Source: Climacium dendroides (Eukaryota; Streptophyta; Bryopsida; Hypnales; Climaciaceae). From it: a DNA stretch of 64,000 bases. The stretch covers positions 18,026,001-18,090,000 of the forward strand of contig OX467088.1 of assembly GCA_950106755.1 (NCBI GenBank). Reading direction: 5' to 3'. Both the position numbers and the translations under genes were made by a program. A model generated the notes under the pieces. That model was not told where the DNA came from. It saw nothing but the letters and a program-made list of their open reading frames with translations, and made no database searches. Shown here one piece after another: positions 36,977 through 48,188 of this stretch (position 1 is its first letter; every line of letters begins with the position of its first letter).

Positions 36977-37401
36977 ATTACAATCCAGTGGCCATAGACT
37001 CCTCTGTTGATCCATCTTGAGAAATTAACATCTACATACTAACAATTGGGGTTTCTACTATTTTGTCGATGAAATGGGAAAATTGAAACCTATCTTGGAG
37101 AATCTATTGGGGGACCTTCCTAAACTCTCTTCAGACCAATTTACCAAATATGGTCACATGTACAATGATTTTAGGCTATCTTTGGTAATAACCCTCAAAC
37201 CTGTTAATCCCCACTACCAATGTATGGGGAGTACTGACATTTAGTTACAAGTTAACTAGTTGAAATCAAGAATTGCTGAATTGATTTCAAAATCTTCGGA
37301 AAAACCCAATTATTTAAGAGGAAAATCATAGAATATTCTCTATTTTTTAAAGGCCTAGCTGAGAGAATACTTTAAACAAGTGGTTGGTCCAAGAAAATGT
37401 A

Positions 37402-37616
37402 CACTACAAGAGAAACGTGTCCTAAATGACAGAAATCAACCCCTGCTAAATGACAGAAATTTGACAAGTTTCTATCAATTAGGACAAAAAACTGTCCGAA
37501 ATGACAGAAAATTGTCCTAATTGACAAAAATCTGTCAATTTTCAGTCAATTAGGAGGGGCTGATTTCTATCATTTAGGACCAATTTCTGTCATTTCGAAC
37601 ATGTTTTCTTGTAGTG
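37402..37616 (-). mobile_element. CACTA MITE copy 12
   Basis: 215 bp, TSD GTA, gactgaaaat-core subtype, reverse orientation relative to the other seven in the cluster. Confidence 0.95.
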
Positions 37617-37719
37617 GTAGGATTTTAGTTGGTTAAGCTAAAAATCTTCCCAGACTGTGCCCACTACTTCCCTAGTTCTAACCTATTACAAGTCTGATGA
37701 GTGTGGTCATGTTCTGTGC

Positions 37720-38818
37720 TTGTAGTGATTAGTCGGACCAATATTCCTCCAGTTAGCCCTTAATTCTCACCAAAGGCCCACTTAGAGTAAACCGCTCCGG
37801 AATCGTTTCCACAAAGACTTGAGGTTTACAGATTCATAGGCTAACTTGACCTAAGCATTCACTTTCTTTCCTTCTTACTAATCCGGACAACAGGTCCGGT
37901 CCGGCCACTAGTGCCGGATGGGTTCCGGAAAAGTCCGAAAACCGTTTAGTTGCCCCTTCCGGGATCCTTGGGTTTAGGTGACGAGTGGCCAGATCCACCG
38001 TCCGGATGCTTACCGTGTCCGGAAACACACTCTCTCTCTCTCTCAACCTCTCTACCTCTAATACTGATGCTAAACTAACACTTCAGAGACTAGAAGTGTC
38101 CTACTTTTCCGTCACCTCACAGATCCGGAATGTTTATCGGACCAGGTCACGCAGGGACGGTCAAGGACTACAACGACATTCTAATATTAACCGACCACTG
38201 AGCCTCCCATTGACCGGGTAGATGTCCTCATACTCTCTTGGGCGTTGCGCCAGGGCTTTGACTCCGTCTATGGGGAATTCCGGCAATCCGGAATTCGGGC
38301 ACGTCTTGCAAACTTCCGTACACGGAAGTTGCTAGCAGCCTCTCAGATACCCTTTCACCTAAGACCGTACCCTACCCTCAGGCTATACCGGCATCCAGGC
38401 GGTAGTACACTAACACTACTGTCGGAACAATCCGGCCGATCTCCCCATCAAGTTAGTGACGTCTGGAAACCACTCACGAAGTCGACTCTTGCTACTCAAG
38501 GTAAGTTCTCAACATCCGGAAAAGCACGAATGGACCCACACCTCCCACAAGCATGTATCGGCTACAAAAAGTAAGAGAATGGAAACCTCCAAATACTTGA
38601 ATTAGGCTCAAAAGGATACAAGCTGAAACTAATGGGACGGATGTGAATGACCACAAAGGTCCATCAAAACCTAACTTATACTAAAACTAATCATCATCCT
38701 AAAAATCCCACAAAACATTCCTACTAGTCCGCTAGATTACCAGTAATCTCCTAGATCCTATTTTTTCGGCTTTTGACGGTCGAACTCTGGTACTGCCGCT
38801 AATATACACTACTGCCCA
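37720..38818 (-). repeat. Family 1 copy B 3' region, LTR-like
   Basis: Read on the minus strand, this CCGG-rich non-coding part shares cgttgtagtcc, tgcgtgacctg and a tctttgtggaaacgattccg block with the tail of copy A. It contains a short CT microsatellite at about 38030-38043. Confidence 0.5.
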
Positions 38819-40941
38819 CTATTCCTCTGGATCCTTATCCGTGGAAGGAGCAAGGTCCTTCAACGAGTCCAGATTGATCTGCTTCCGGCTACTCCTTGAA
38901 GAAAACAAATCCAGACCCCTTGCTCCCCATCTCGGGATCCCCACGATGTTGGTGTCCCTGTCTACACTCCGGGTTCCGACTATCGGAACTTCCGGACTTC
39001 CCCGAGAATCCTTCTGAGTCTTTTTATGATGGGGAGAAGACTATACCGACCGGCCCCCGTGAGTCTCCGTAGGAGTACCCGTAAGGTCAATGAGTGGGGT
39101 CACCAGAAGGAGGTCTTCACTTCTTTGGGATACCACAGCATCCCAATCCACTCCTTCTGGCCTCCCCGGCGGTGGTGAAAGCTCCGGACCAGCAGGTACC
39201 ACCGGTGATACTTCTGTATCAATGGGTTCCAGATCATTACCTGCCGGAACCACCAAGGTCTGAGCGGAAGGGGAAAAAGGAGTTATCGGATCTGACTTTG
39301 CGGGAGCCAGATACTCCATCATATCCCGCATATCGGCCCAGGAGGCGTCCATCCGTCTTGCCTGCTCCAGTAAACACTTGATGATGGGTACCTAGTTCAA
39401 GCTGGCGGTAGCGTCGAAGTTGGCCTCGAACAGCCGGACTTTGTTGATGCAATGATGCAGTCCGCCGGTACTTCCAAGGAACCCCGGAGCCGGACCACAC
39501 CCTGGCATAGTGCCGCTATCTGCCGGCGGTGGTTCTCTCCTATGACTCTGGCCGTCTCTTGGACTGTGCGTAGATCACTCTCCAATCTGCCGCACTTGAA
39601 TTCCGATTCCTGGACTCGATCCAGCAATGTCCGTTTCTCCACTCGTAAAGCCCCCAACTCCGTCACCAACCGCTTTTGTTTCTCTATCAAGAGGGCATTT
39701 TGCTTCTCCGCCCCCACCAACGCATCCATCCTCCGGAAGATGGCGTTCCAGTCGGTCAGTGCTATTTTCCGGCACACCCGTTTGAGGGTCTCTTCATAAT
39801 TGAAGAGAACCTTTATAAGATCGTCCGCCCGCCATACGATGTGTTGGGCCATTTCCGCAATATCTTCCATCGGTGTTCCTCCTAATTGGATTTCGGTTCT
39901 ATCTCCCTCCTCTGCCTCCATAAGTCTGGTCCGAGAGGGTCCGGCCTCGGTCTGAGCGAGACCAGCTTGCGGTTGCACCGGTCCAACTTCTTGTAAAGAA
40001 GGTCGGACTTCCTGCGGAGCCGGTCTGGTTTCTTCCTTCCGTTCTGAAACTTCCTCCTCCAATGGCTCCGACGCGGGAGGATCCTCTGTTGGTTTTACCA
40101 GTGGAGTCATATTCCGCCGTGGCTTCTTCACTAGAGGAGTGGGCGGCTCCTCGTCATCCGTCTCCTCATCGTCCGGTCCGTCTCGGGGAGAGGGTTCTTC
40201 TCCTCCGTACTGTTGGAGCTGAACTAGCTCCTGATAGGCAATTTCCTCGTTCGCCTCGATCAGGGAGTGCTGGGCATACAAGTGGGAGATGTAAGCCGGA
40301 AGAGGGCTCCCACCCTTCTTCCCCAGACAGAGGGAACGCACAAGGTCTCCTATCAATTCGTGGATGACGGTTGCCCAATCCATCATCATTTTACCTTAAA
40401 GACTTCTCAGGATGGCGGAAGCCACCTTGGCTATCACTCGCCTTGGCTTGGTCAGGTGAAGGATAGGGTTGAGAAACGCTATCACATCTCGATACTCCGG
40501 ATTCACCAAGTCGGAAACCTGGTGACCCTCCTTCGGATTGGCCGGTACCCGAAATTCGCCCTCCATACACTCCTGGTTCTTCTCTATAACCTTGTCCGGC
40601 GCCATCCGGAGCTTGTAGACGGCTCTCCACACGTTGATCGTCCACAGTTCTGGCTTTGCCCGGAGGGTGGTATCCAAGATACCGCTTTCCGGACGAAGCA
40701 GATCAGATACTAAACTCTCCTCTCGGATGCCCCAAGGAACCTCCAAGAAACACTCACACCCCATGTTGGTGAAGTTCTGTCGTAGGCGCTCTAGCTGGTC
40801 CTCCTTAGTTGGAATTTCCGGCACCACCTTCATCACCAGAATTGTCCTCGGCTGGGGCGGTGGCGGCGGCATCTCTTCGTCCGAGTCTTCTGGCAGATCC
40901 TTCAACTTACGCCGGCTCGTCCTGCAAGCCATCACACTCAC
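38819..40941 (-). pseudogene. Retroelement-like ORF, family 1 copy B
   Basis: ATG 40941 opens a minus-strand frame homologous to copy A along its length. MGCECFLEVPWGI matches MGCAGLIERPW, INVWRAVYKL matches AGIWREVYGF, PAYISHLYAQHSL matches SPFLFHLYHAQD, and near 39450 NKVRLFEANF matches NKARLFDEKV. Damage: one in-frame TAA at 40398-40396, a frameshift near 39450 (downstream homology continues in another frame) and TAG at 39394-39392. The open region then continues past a TAG at 39043 toward 38819. The middle part is a coiled coil with Pro- and Glu-rich linkers. Copy B is the same gene type as A but far diverged, so the family had time to spread. No pol domain was found. Function unknown. 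Confidence 0.7.
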
Positions 40942-41126
40942 AGGAAAACCTCACACAATCTCTCCCTACCTCTTTTGCTCACAAAATGTCACTCCGGTTT
41001 CCCCTGCACGATCGCAACTCACACAGTCCCTTAGTCTACCGAAAATCTCTAAGAGCTGAGAAGGCGGAAAAACTCAGAGGTAAGGAAATAAAAAAGCACT
41101 CGTGTCTTCCACCGGCTACAGTTCTC

Positions 41127-41134
41127 CTCTTATA
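41127..41134 (-). promoter_or_regulatory. TATA box upstream of copy B
   Basis: Minus-strand tataagag lies about 186 bp before the ATG at 40941, after CCGG-rich sequence. It occupies the place equivalent to the TATA of copy A. Confidence 0.45.
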
Positions 41135-41429
41135 CTAGCCAAACGGACGGATGGTCGGATGAAAGTACGGGATAGGTTTTGGCGGGAAAAACCTAACCCT
41201 AGTATGGATCCGGTTTCCGGCTTTTAGGGCCGGCGCCGTCATCTAATTTCCGGAACTTCTTAGGGTTCCGGAATTAGGTTTTTATACCTAATGGAATTTT
41301 TCCGGATCCGGAGATCCGGTATTCCTAAGTTTTCCTAATTTCCTATGAGAACTCAAAAACTTTCCTTTTTAAGGGAACAATTTTCGAGATTTCCCGTGAA
41401 ATGCTAGTGTTCTGGGCCTAGCATGTGGA

Positions 41430-41700
41430 ATCACATTCCCATAGTGCTATTGAAGGGGAGACTAGTTACAACAATGGATACAAAGAATGCACACCTATTT
41501 AGGAGTTAGGACCAAATGCCATATTGGCATGCGATATACCTATTTGGGTTTTACACTGTTTTTAGGTTTTTTTGGCATATAATTACAACTTAAATTGCTA
41601 GATTGAGGAAGAAAAGAAGACTATGAGTCCCAAGTGATGAAATGGAAGCTTATACATTCACACGGTCTATTTCAAAAATAAGTTGCACGAAAGAAATGCA
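41430..41700 (+). repeat. Dispersed repeat R1, copy 3, second part
   Basis: Resumes with the R1 blocks cacctatttaggagttagga, gggttttacactgttttta and caagtgatgaaatgg, which correspond to 1345-1480 of copy 1. The gap between the parts is filled by family 1 copy B and its flanks. Confidence 0.55.
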
Positions 41701-42132
41701 AATGAGGGCCATTGAGAAAACCATAATAGGTGAATTGGTGAGGAATTTTTTGGCACTTTCAGGCATTCCAATGTTCTTGTAGACTTCTATGTGTTAGGGG
41801 TTGTATTTGAGTATCATCACATCATATCATAGTAGACATCTTTTTGGACATTCAATGTTTGCTCAACCAAAATTCCAACTTCCATTACCTTTGCACTTTT
41901 ACTTCCTAATTTATATGCAACGGTGGACTCACAAGCTTTTTGTAGTAGACCGTCAAACTAAACTACATACCTTGTAGCAGTATCAATGTTGGAAGAGACA
42001 TCAATACGAGATACGAACTTGCTGCAAGCAAATGATGTGTAGAGAGACATTATAGAAGATACAAAAGTTGAGCTCAACTACCTCGTTGATACCATCACTG
42101 ATGCAACTATAAACAACAACATTGAGAAGAAT

Positions 42133-42568
42133 CACTACAAGGGGAATTGTGTCCAAATTGACAGAAAAATGACAGAATTTCGTCAATTCCTCTGTCAATT
42201 AGGAGGGGTTGATTCCACTCAATTTGGACACTCCATTGACAAGATTCTGTCAATCACAGGACAAAATTTGATTGTAAAATCAATACTTTGTCACTCCATT
42301 GACAAAATTTTATCAGATGACTGAAATACTTTTATACAAAATCATTTTAAATGAATAAAAAAATTAATTTTTTTTATCATCTCTCAAGAATATTTATCAA
42401 AACAAAATAAAATCCCGAAGATAATTTATTTACTAAATTACTTCACTCCATGAACCATTTGTATTCAGTGTTGAGAATGGGGAAGAGAAGCTCTTTATAT
42501 ACATACACATATGGAGGTAGGAGGTCAACCAATCCATATGGGATATATGAATTGTTGAAGTTGTAGTG
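42133..42568. mobile_element. Degenerate CACTA-like element (CACTACAAGGGG type)
   Basis: Begins CACTACAAGGGGAATTGTGTCC and has tgtcaattaggaggggttga like the MITEs, then diverges into AT-rich sequence. It includes a gaagagaagctctttata block shared with the 883-bp element at 10.7 kb. A ttgtagtg at 42561-42568 may be its right end, but flanks aat and aag do not match. Confidence 0.45.
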
Positions 42569-42970
42569 AAGTTAGAAACCCGAAATTTTGTATTAAAAGT
42601 AAAATTTTAGACCTCATTTAAGCATAGTAGAGTGTCTTTTTTTAAGAAACTTTAAACTAAGACTAGTTAGAATATACATTGAAGTTTCAATTACAAAACT
42701 CCTTTTGACATTTTAAGTTTTCAATAAAAAGTTATGGACCGATTTCAAAGAGCATTTTGAAAAAATATAATAAGAACAATTTCAAACACCTCTTTGAAAT
42801 TCCATAACTTTTGATTTAAAGCTCAAAATGTCAAAATTATTTTTGTATGAAAAACTTTAGTTCATTTTATAACTAATATTAGTTAAATGTTTTATGAAGA
42901 AACACATTATAGTATGCATAAATGAGGTCTGAACTCCTATATTTAACACAGAATTTCGGGTTTCTAACTT
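42569..42970. mobile_element. 402-bp foldback MITE, GTTAGAAACCCGAAATT ends
   Basis: AAGTTAGAAACCCGAAATT at the left is matched by AATTTCGGGTTTCTAACTT at the right, with further inner pairing (ataacttttg against caaaagttat type blocks). AGTG lies on both sides (42565-42568 and 42971-42974) and may be a target duplication. The superfamily cannot be assigned from this. Confidence 0.65.
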
Positions 42971-43082
42971 AGTGTTTTCAGTCAAAATGTCAAAATTGAT
43001 ATGTGAATTTAGTGTTTTCAATTCATGTTGCAAATGACAAATGAATTTTAGTTTATAAAAAAGTTTACTATAGCTTAGAAGG

Positions 43083-43520
43083 GGCCGTCCGCCCAACTGC
43101 CGTCCGCTCGTCTGCCTGTTTGTGTGTCCACCTAGCTACGCGTCCACCTAGCTGTCATCCATCCATCCGTGTGGCCTTCAAGGTAGTCGGCCCGTCTGCA
43201 TCTATATGTGCCGTCTACATCCACCATCCGTGTTCGCGTCCACCGTTCGCCTAAAACTACTTCGGCAGATGACCGATTCAGCGAATGCTCCAACGTCCGC
43301 CCAAATGTCCGCTTAGCTGTCCATTGCGTAAAAATTGTCCAATGCGGCAAACGATCGAGCGTCTTTTGCATTGGATGGCCCCAATGAAGCAAACCACTTT
43401 TTCGCTTGTCCACAATCGCTTGCCCGTCTGTTGCCCGTTTGAAAAAGTCATTTTGCAAATGCCCAAGGACGTCCAGAGCCGAACGTCTACGTCCGTTGGA
43501 TGTCCAGACATGACGTTGGA
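43083..43520 (+). repeat. GC-rich GTCC motif tract 7
   Basis: gtccgcccaactgccgtccg, gcgtccacctagctg, cgtccaccgttcgcc and similar recur over about 430 bp. Several overlapping ORFs on both strands are artefacts. Confidence 0.6.
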
Positions 43521-43875
43521 CGTTCAGACGTCCGTGCAACTCTGCTGTGTTGATGTCATCATGTGCACCGTCATGTCTATATTGAATGTATGATGGTGGC
43601 CTCTGTGAGAGTGTGAGTTTTGACAATGTTAGTGTTATTGTGATGGTCTTATAGGTAACTACAAATGTCTCAATGTGGGTTTGGCTTCATGATCCAACTG
43701 TGTGACAAGGGGCCAACCACCAGCAATGTACGGGAAGAACCGGCAGCTAGTGTAAGATGAGCTGATCAAAATTGTAACTTAACCGGTTGACATTCAAATC
43801 ATGAGGCAGTAAAATCAGTTTAAATTTAAAAAAAACAGAAATTAACCAAGCAATAAAAAATTAGGTAGGAAATTA

Positions 43876-44089
43876 CACTACAAGAAAACCTGTCCAAATT
43901 GACAGAAATTGGTCCTAATTGACATAAATCAGCTAGTCCTAATCTACAGAAAATTGACAGGTTTTTGTCAATTTGGACAATTTTCTGTCAATTCGGACAA
44001 TTTTTGTCCACAGTGACAAAAACCTGTCAATTTTCTGTAGATTAGGACTAGCTGATTTCTGTCAATTAGGACCAATTTCTCTTGTAGTG
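43876..44089 (+). mobile_element. CACTA MITE copy 14
   Basis: 214 bp, TSD TTA, ctagtcc-core subtype. Confidence 0.95.
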
Positions 44090-44279
44090 TTAGCTCCACT
44101 TCTTCACAAAAGGACAGAAATTCTCTGTTTAGAAGTAAGGGAAATTAGATATTGGAGGATCTCCCGAGGGTATGTCCGGATTTCAACTGAAGCATCCCAA
44201 AATAGACGGTTATCAATAGTAGGATCAATTTTCAAGTTACAACACTGAGATTTGGGTTAGCCACCAATAGCTACGCTCT

Positions 44280-44720
44280 CCACCTCCGTGAATTCCCGCC
44301 TATTCTCTGTTCCTGATCTCGCTCGCTGCTCCTGCTCGTTGCTCTTGCTTGTTGTTCTCGCTCGTTACTCTTGCAGCCCCACTTCCGCTTATTGTTTTTG
44401 CAGTTCTGCTTGCTTCTTCCCCAGTCTCGTAGTTCTGCAGCCCCACAGCTCCACAGCTCCGGACACAACCCTGTAGTCCCGCAGCCCCAGAAGTTCGCAA
44501 CTTCGGACACAACCCCAACTCCGCAGCCCCGTAGCTCCCTCGCCCCGCAGCTCCGCCGCTCCTGCTGTCGCTCTTGCTACTCTTGGTGCCGCTCTAGCTC
44601 CTCCTCTGGCTCCTGTTGCTGCTCTAGTTGCAGCTCCTCCTATGGCTTTTACTACCGCTGCAGCTGTTGTTGCTCGTCCGGCTCCTCCTCTGTCTCCAGC
44701 TGCCGCTCCTAGTGCCCGTT
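44280..44720. repeat. Low-complexity gctcctgct / ccgcagccccg region
   Basis: GC-rich Ser, Leu and Cys-coding trinucleotide-like sequence, running into the 31-bp minisatellite. Open frames occur in all directions, as expected for low-complexity DNA. Confidence 0.6.
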
Positions 44721-44779
44721 CCTATTGCTGCTCGTTCCGAGTGCCCGCTGCTACTGTTTTGCTGAGCCGCTCTTGCTGC

Positions 44780-45175
44780 TCGGTACTCTTGCTACTTGGT
44801 GCTCCTACTACTTGGTGTTGCTACTTTCATTGCTCTTGCTACTTGGTGTTGCTGCTTTCACTGCTCCTGCTACTTGGTGTTGTTGCTTTTACTGCTCCTG
44901 CTACTTGGTGTTGCTGCTTTTACTGCTCCTACTAGATGCTGCTATTGTCGTTGCTACTCGGTGTTGTTGCTTTTCCTGCTCCTGCTCAGTGTTGCTACTG
45001 CCATTGCTGCTCGGTGTTGCTGCTTTCGTTGTTCCTGCTTGGTGCTGCTTCTACTGTTTCTGCTTAGTGCTGCTATTGCCGTTGCTGCTCGGTTTTGCTA
45101 CTTTCGTTGTTCCTGCTCGGTGTTACTTCCGTTGCTCCTGCTTAGTGTTGCTACTTTCGCTGCTGCTGCTTTCAC
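44780..45175 (+). repeat. ~31-bp minisatellite (tgctacttggtgttgctgct)
   Basis: About 12 units of tgctacttggtgttgctgct followed by ttcactgctcc, best kept at 44820-44930 and degenerate later. Because 31 is not a multiple of three, successive units are read in different frames, giving the Leu/Cys-rich ORFs seen here. Not a gene. Confidence 0.75.
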
Positions 45176-45283
45176 TGGAGATCAAAACAGTTACAAGAAA
45201 CTCTCTTCACTCAGGCTTTTTAAAGGTAAACTCATTCAAAGTTATTTCAATCAAATTTTATTATGTTATGGAAAGTTAGTTTA

Positions 45284-45498
45284 CACTACAAGAGAAACGT
45301 GTCCTAAATGACAAAAATCAGCCCCTCCTAAATGACAGAAATTTGACAAGTTTCTGTCAATTAGGACAAAAAACTGTCCGAATTGACAAAAAATTGTCCA
45401 AATTGACAAAAAACTGTCAATTTTCAGTCAATTAGGAGGGGTTGATTTCTGTCATTTAGGACCAATTTCTGTCATTTCGGACATGTTTTCTTGTAGTA
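45284..45498 (-). mobile_element. CACTA MITE copy 15
   Basis: 215 bp, TSD TTA. The last base is changed (TTGTAGTA). Confidence 0.93.
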
Positions 45499-45876
45499 TT
45501 ATGTTTTAGTAGAACTTGTACAATGAAAATGCTTACTAAAATGTGCATTGGTGAATTTTGCAAAAAATTCACTAATGAGAGATTGAGTGGTGACTTCATA
45601 AGGTGACTTTAGAGATTTGATTCAATAGTTTTCTACTTTCCTTCATATTGATTGTAGAGCAAGTTCTAGGATATTCTCCTTCATATTTGGTGTGGAGTGA
45701 CTTCCGTATATTTTCAGGGACGTGCTCTTTTCCTTCACTTTTACTTGCATAATTATTTAAATCTTTGTTTTTAAAATTTAATATATTTTTTTATTGTGAT
45801 TTTATTTTATTTGTTCAACATTTTAAAAGGATTTTTAAACAGTTTGTAATTTGATCATGGCTAAACGTCAAAGGAT

Positions 45877-46091
45877 CACTACAAGAAAACATGTTTGAAA
45901 TGATAGAAATTGGTCCTAAATGACAAAAATCAGCCCCTCCTAATTGACTGAAAATTGGCAGTTTTTTGTCAATTTGGACAATTTTCTGTCAATTCGGACA
46001 GTTTTTTGTCCTAATTGACAAAAACTTGTCAAATTTCTGTCATTTAGGAGGGGTTGATTTTTGTCATTTAGGACACGTTTCTCTTGTAGTG
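45877..46091 (+). mobile_element. CACTA MITE copy 16 (in hAT codon 7)
   Basis: 215 bp, TSD GAT on the left and GAC on the right (one transition). It lies seven codons into the transposase gene, and removing 218 bp restores the frame from ATG 45857. Confidence 0.93.
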
Positions 46092-47973
46092 GACCCTCAA
46101 AAATATGTTGTTGTCCAATCAAAAGGAAAATAATTTGGCCTCAGTTGAAGCATCACAATCTACTACTTCATCTAACAACAATAAAACTTTAAATTCTATT
46201 GAGTTAGCATCAAAATTATGGAAAGATGTATGGTATACACAATTTGATTGGATTGAATTTGACTCCTCACTAGGTAAGGTTTTTTGTAAGACATGTAGAG
46301 AAAAAGGTGGAAAATCTGTTTTTGCAAAACAAGGTTCAATAAACATAAAAGTCTCAACTTTTCAAGATCATGCAAGGTCTGATGAACATAGGAGGTTAAC
46401 TTGGGCCATTCAATCTAGTCAGAAAATCATAGAGAAGGTCATCATAGAATCTAATAAAACATGTGATGATGCTATTCTTGCTCTTTTTAAGGCAGCTTAC
46501 TTTATTGGTAAGGAGACATTGTCTTTTTGTAAGTTCCCTAGTTTGTGTAAATTACTTGTATCTTTAAATGCATGCATCACTAAAGAGTTGTATCATGATG
46601 AAAAATCATGCTCTGACCTAATTTTTTTAATATCAAGTGTGATTCAAAAAATAATAATTGATAAAATTAAAGACTCTAAATACTTTGGCATTATGATAGA
46701 TGAATCAACAGATATATCTGTCACAGGTTATATGGTTGTTTTTGCAACTTTTATAGAAGGGGGAATGCATGTATGTGTGTTTTTAGGCTTGATAGAATGT
46801 GGATGTGGAAAAAAAGATGCTACTTTCATATATGATACTCTAATATCTACTTTGAAGGATTGGGGATTGGATTTTAGCAAATTTTTAGGCCTTAGATCAG
46901 ATGGAGCATCTGTAATGGTGGGATCCAAATCTGAAGTTGCAACACAGTTGAAAAACAAGGTAAATCCTCATCTGATTGTTGTGCACTGTATTGCTCATAG
47001 AACAAATTTGGCCTCTTTAAAGGCAGCTAAAGAAAATGGTTGTTCTTTGCTGTCTAATAAAATAGATAACCTTATTAATTCAGTGGCTGCACATTTTAAG
47101 AAATCTGCAAAAAGAAAGTCTTCTTTGCAAACTTTACAAAAAGAATTGTTTGACTCTCAAAAGACTCTTAAAAGATTTCATAAAATCCGGTGGTTGTCTA
47201 GGTGGCAAGCAATTTCAGCTCTTTGTGATAGTTTGGAAAGTGTTTTGGTATATTTTCGTGACACACCACCATCAAAAGATGATGATACTAGCCCAGTCTT
47301 GTTCAATAAGTTGCGGTCTTTCAAAATTATTTATGTTTTACATTTTTTGGCTGATATTTTGCATAGTTTGTCTCTTTTTAGTAAAAAATTTCAACACAAA
47401 TTTGTTGATGTCTCTTGTATTGGGTCTTTAATTAAAACTGAAATTGCACAAATTCAAATGTTGTTTGTGGATGATTCTACTGATTTGAATGCTGCCACCT
47501 TTAATGAGAGTATTGGTTATCATGTTCTTCCAGATTTTGGTCCACCTGGAGGTTATATGAGAAGATTACAATCTGAAATTCATGGTTCTATGTATCATGG
47601 TGTAGAAATGATAAGGGATAGGACAGGGGCAGATTTAGAATCTGCCCTTGCTTTTCAAAAAAATTATGATCAAAATGTTTGTCTTGCTTTAGAGAGTCGT
47701 TTTGCAGATAATGGAATTATAGGTGCTTTTAAAATTTTGAATCCTTCTAATATGCCTACTAGACAAGTAGGTTTAGCTAGTTGGGGCATTTTAGAGTTGG
47801 ATGTATTGTGTGGTCATTATGAGTAGGATTTAGAGCTTCATGGGAAGAAATTTGAAGCTCTAATTAACCCCTCAGTGGCAAAGAGGGAATTTTTTGCTTT
47901 TAAACTTCAAGCAACCACTGAATGGTTGGACAAGGGTTTTAGTGACTTATGGAGTCATATTTCTTGGAGCCCT

Positions 47974-48188
47974 CACTACAAGAAAACCTGTCCAAAATGA
48001 CAGAAACTCGTCCTAATTGATAAAAATCAGTCCCTCCTAATCTACAGAAAATTGACAGATTTTTGTCAATTTGGACAATTTTCTGTCAATTCAGACAGTT
48101 TTTTGTTCTAATTGACAGAAACTTGTCAATTTTCTGTAGATTAGGAGGGGCTGATTTTTGTCAATTAGGACGAGTTTCTCTTATAGTG
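47974..48188 (+). mobile_element. CACTA MITE copy 17 (in hAT dimerisation region)
   Basis: 215 bp, TSD CCT (47971-47973 and 48189-48191). It separates the catalytic core from the C-terminal dimerisation segment of the transposase. Confidence 0.97.

Larger units (their letters stand above)
35160..37390 (+). repeat. Dispersed repeat R1, copy 3, first part
   Basis: Carries the R1 landmarks ccttatata (35647), caaacggattgcaccattg (36088), gagtgcattattgac (36428) and caattggggtttctactatt (37044), with MITE copies 10 and 11 inserted in it. The same repeat resumes at about 41430 on the far side of family 1 copy B. Confidence 0.6.

Noticed and set aside
33206..37616. Regularly spaced repeats suggesting a CRISPR-like array
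   Set aside because: Repeats are 215-bp transposons with own target duplications in eukaryotic DNA; spacers are irregular.
43132..43626. 164-codon minus ORF and its overlapping partners
   Set aside because: They overlie the GTCC motif tract and show no conserved domain.
44642..45311. Leu/Cys-rich ORFs of 97-184 codons
   Set aside because: Produced by the 31-bp minisatellite; frames rotate with each unit and the sequence is low complexity.
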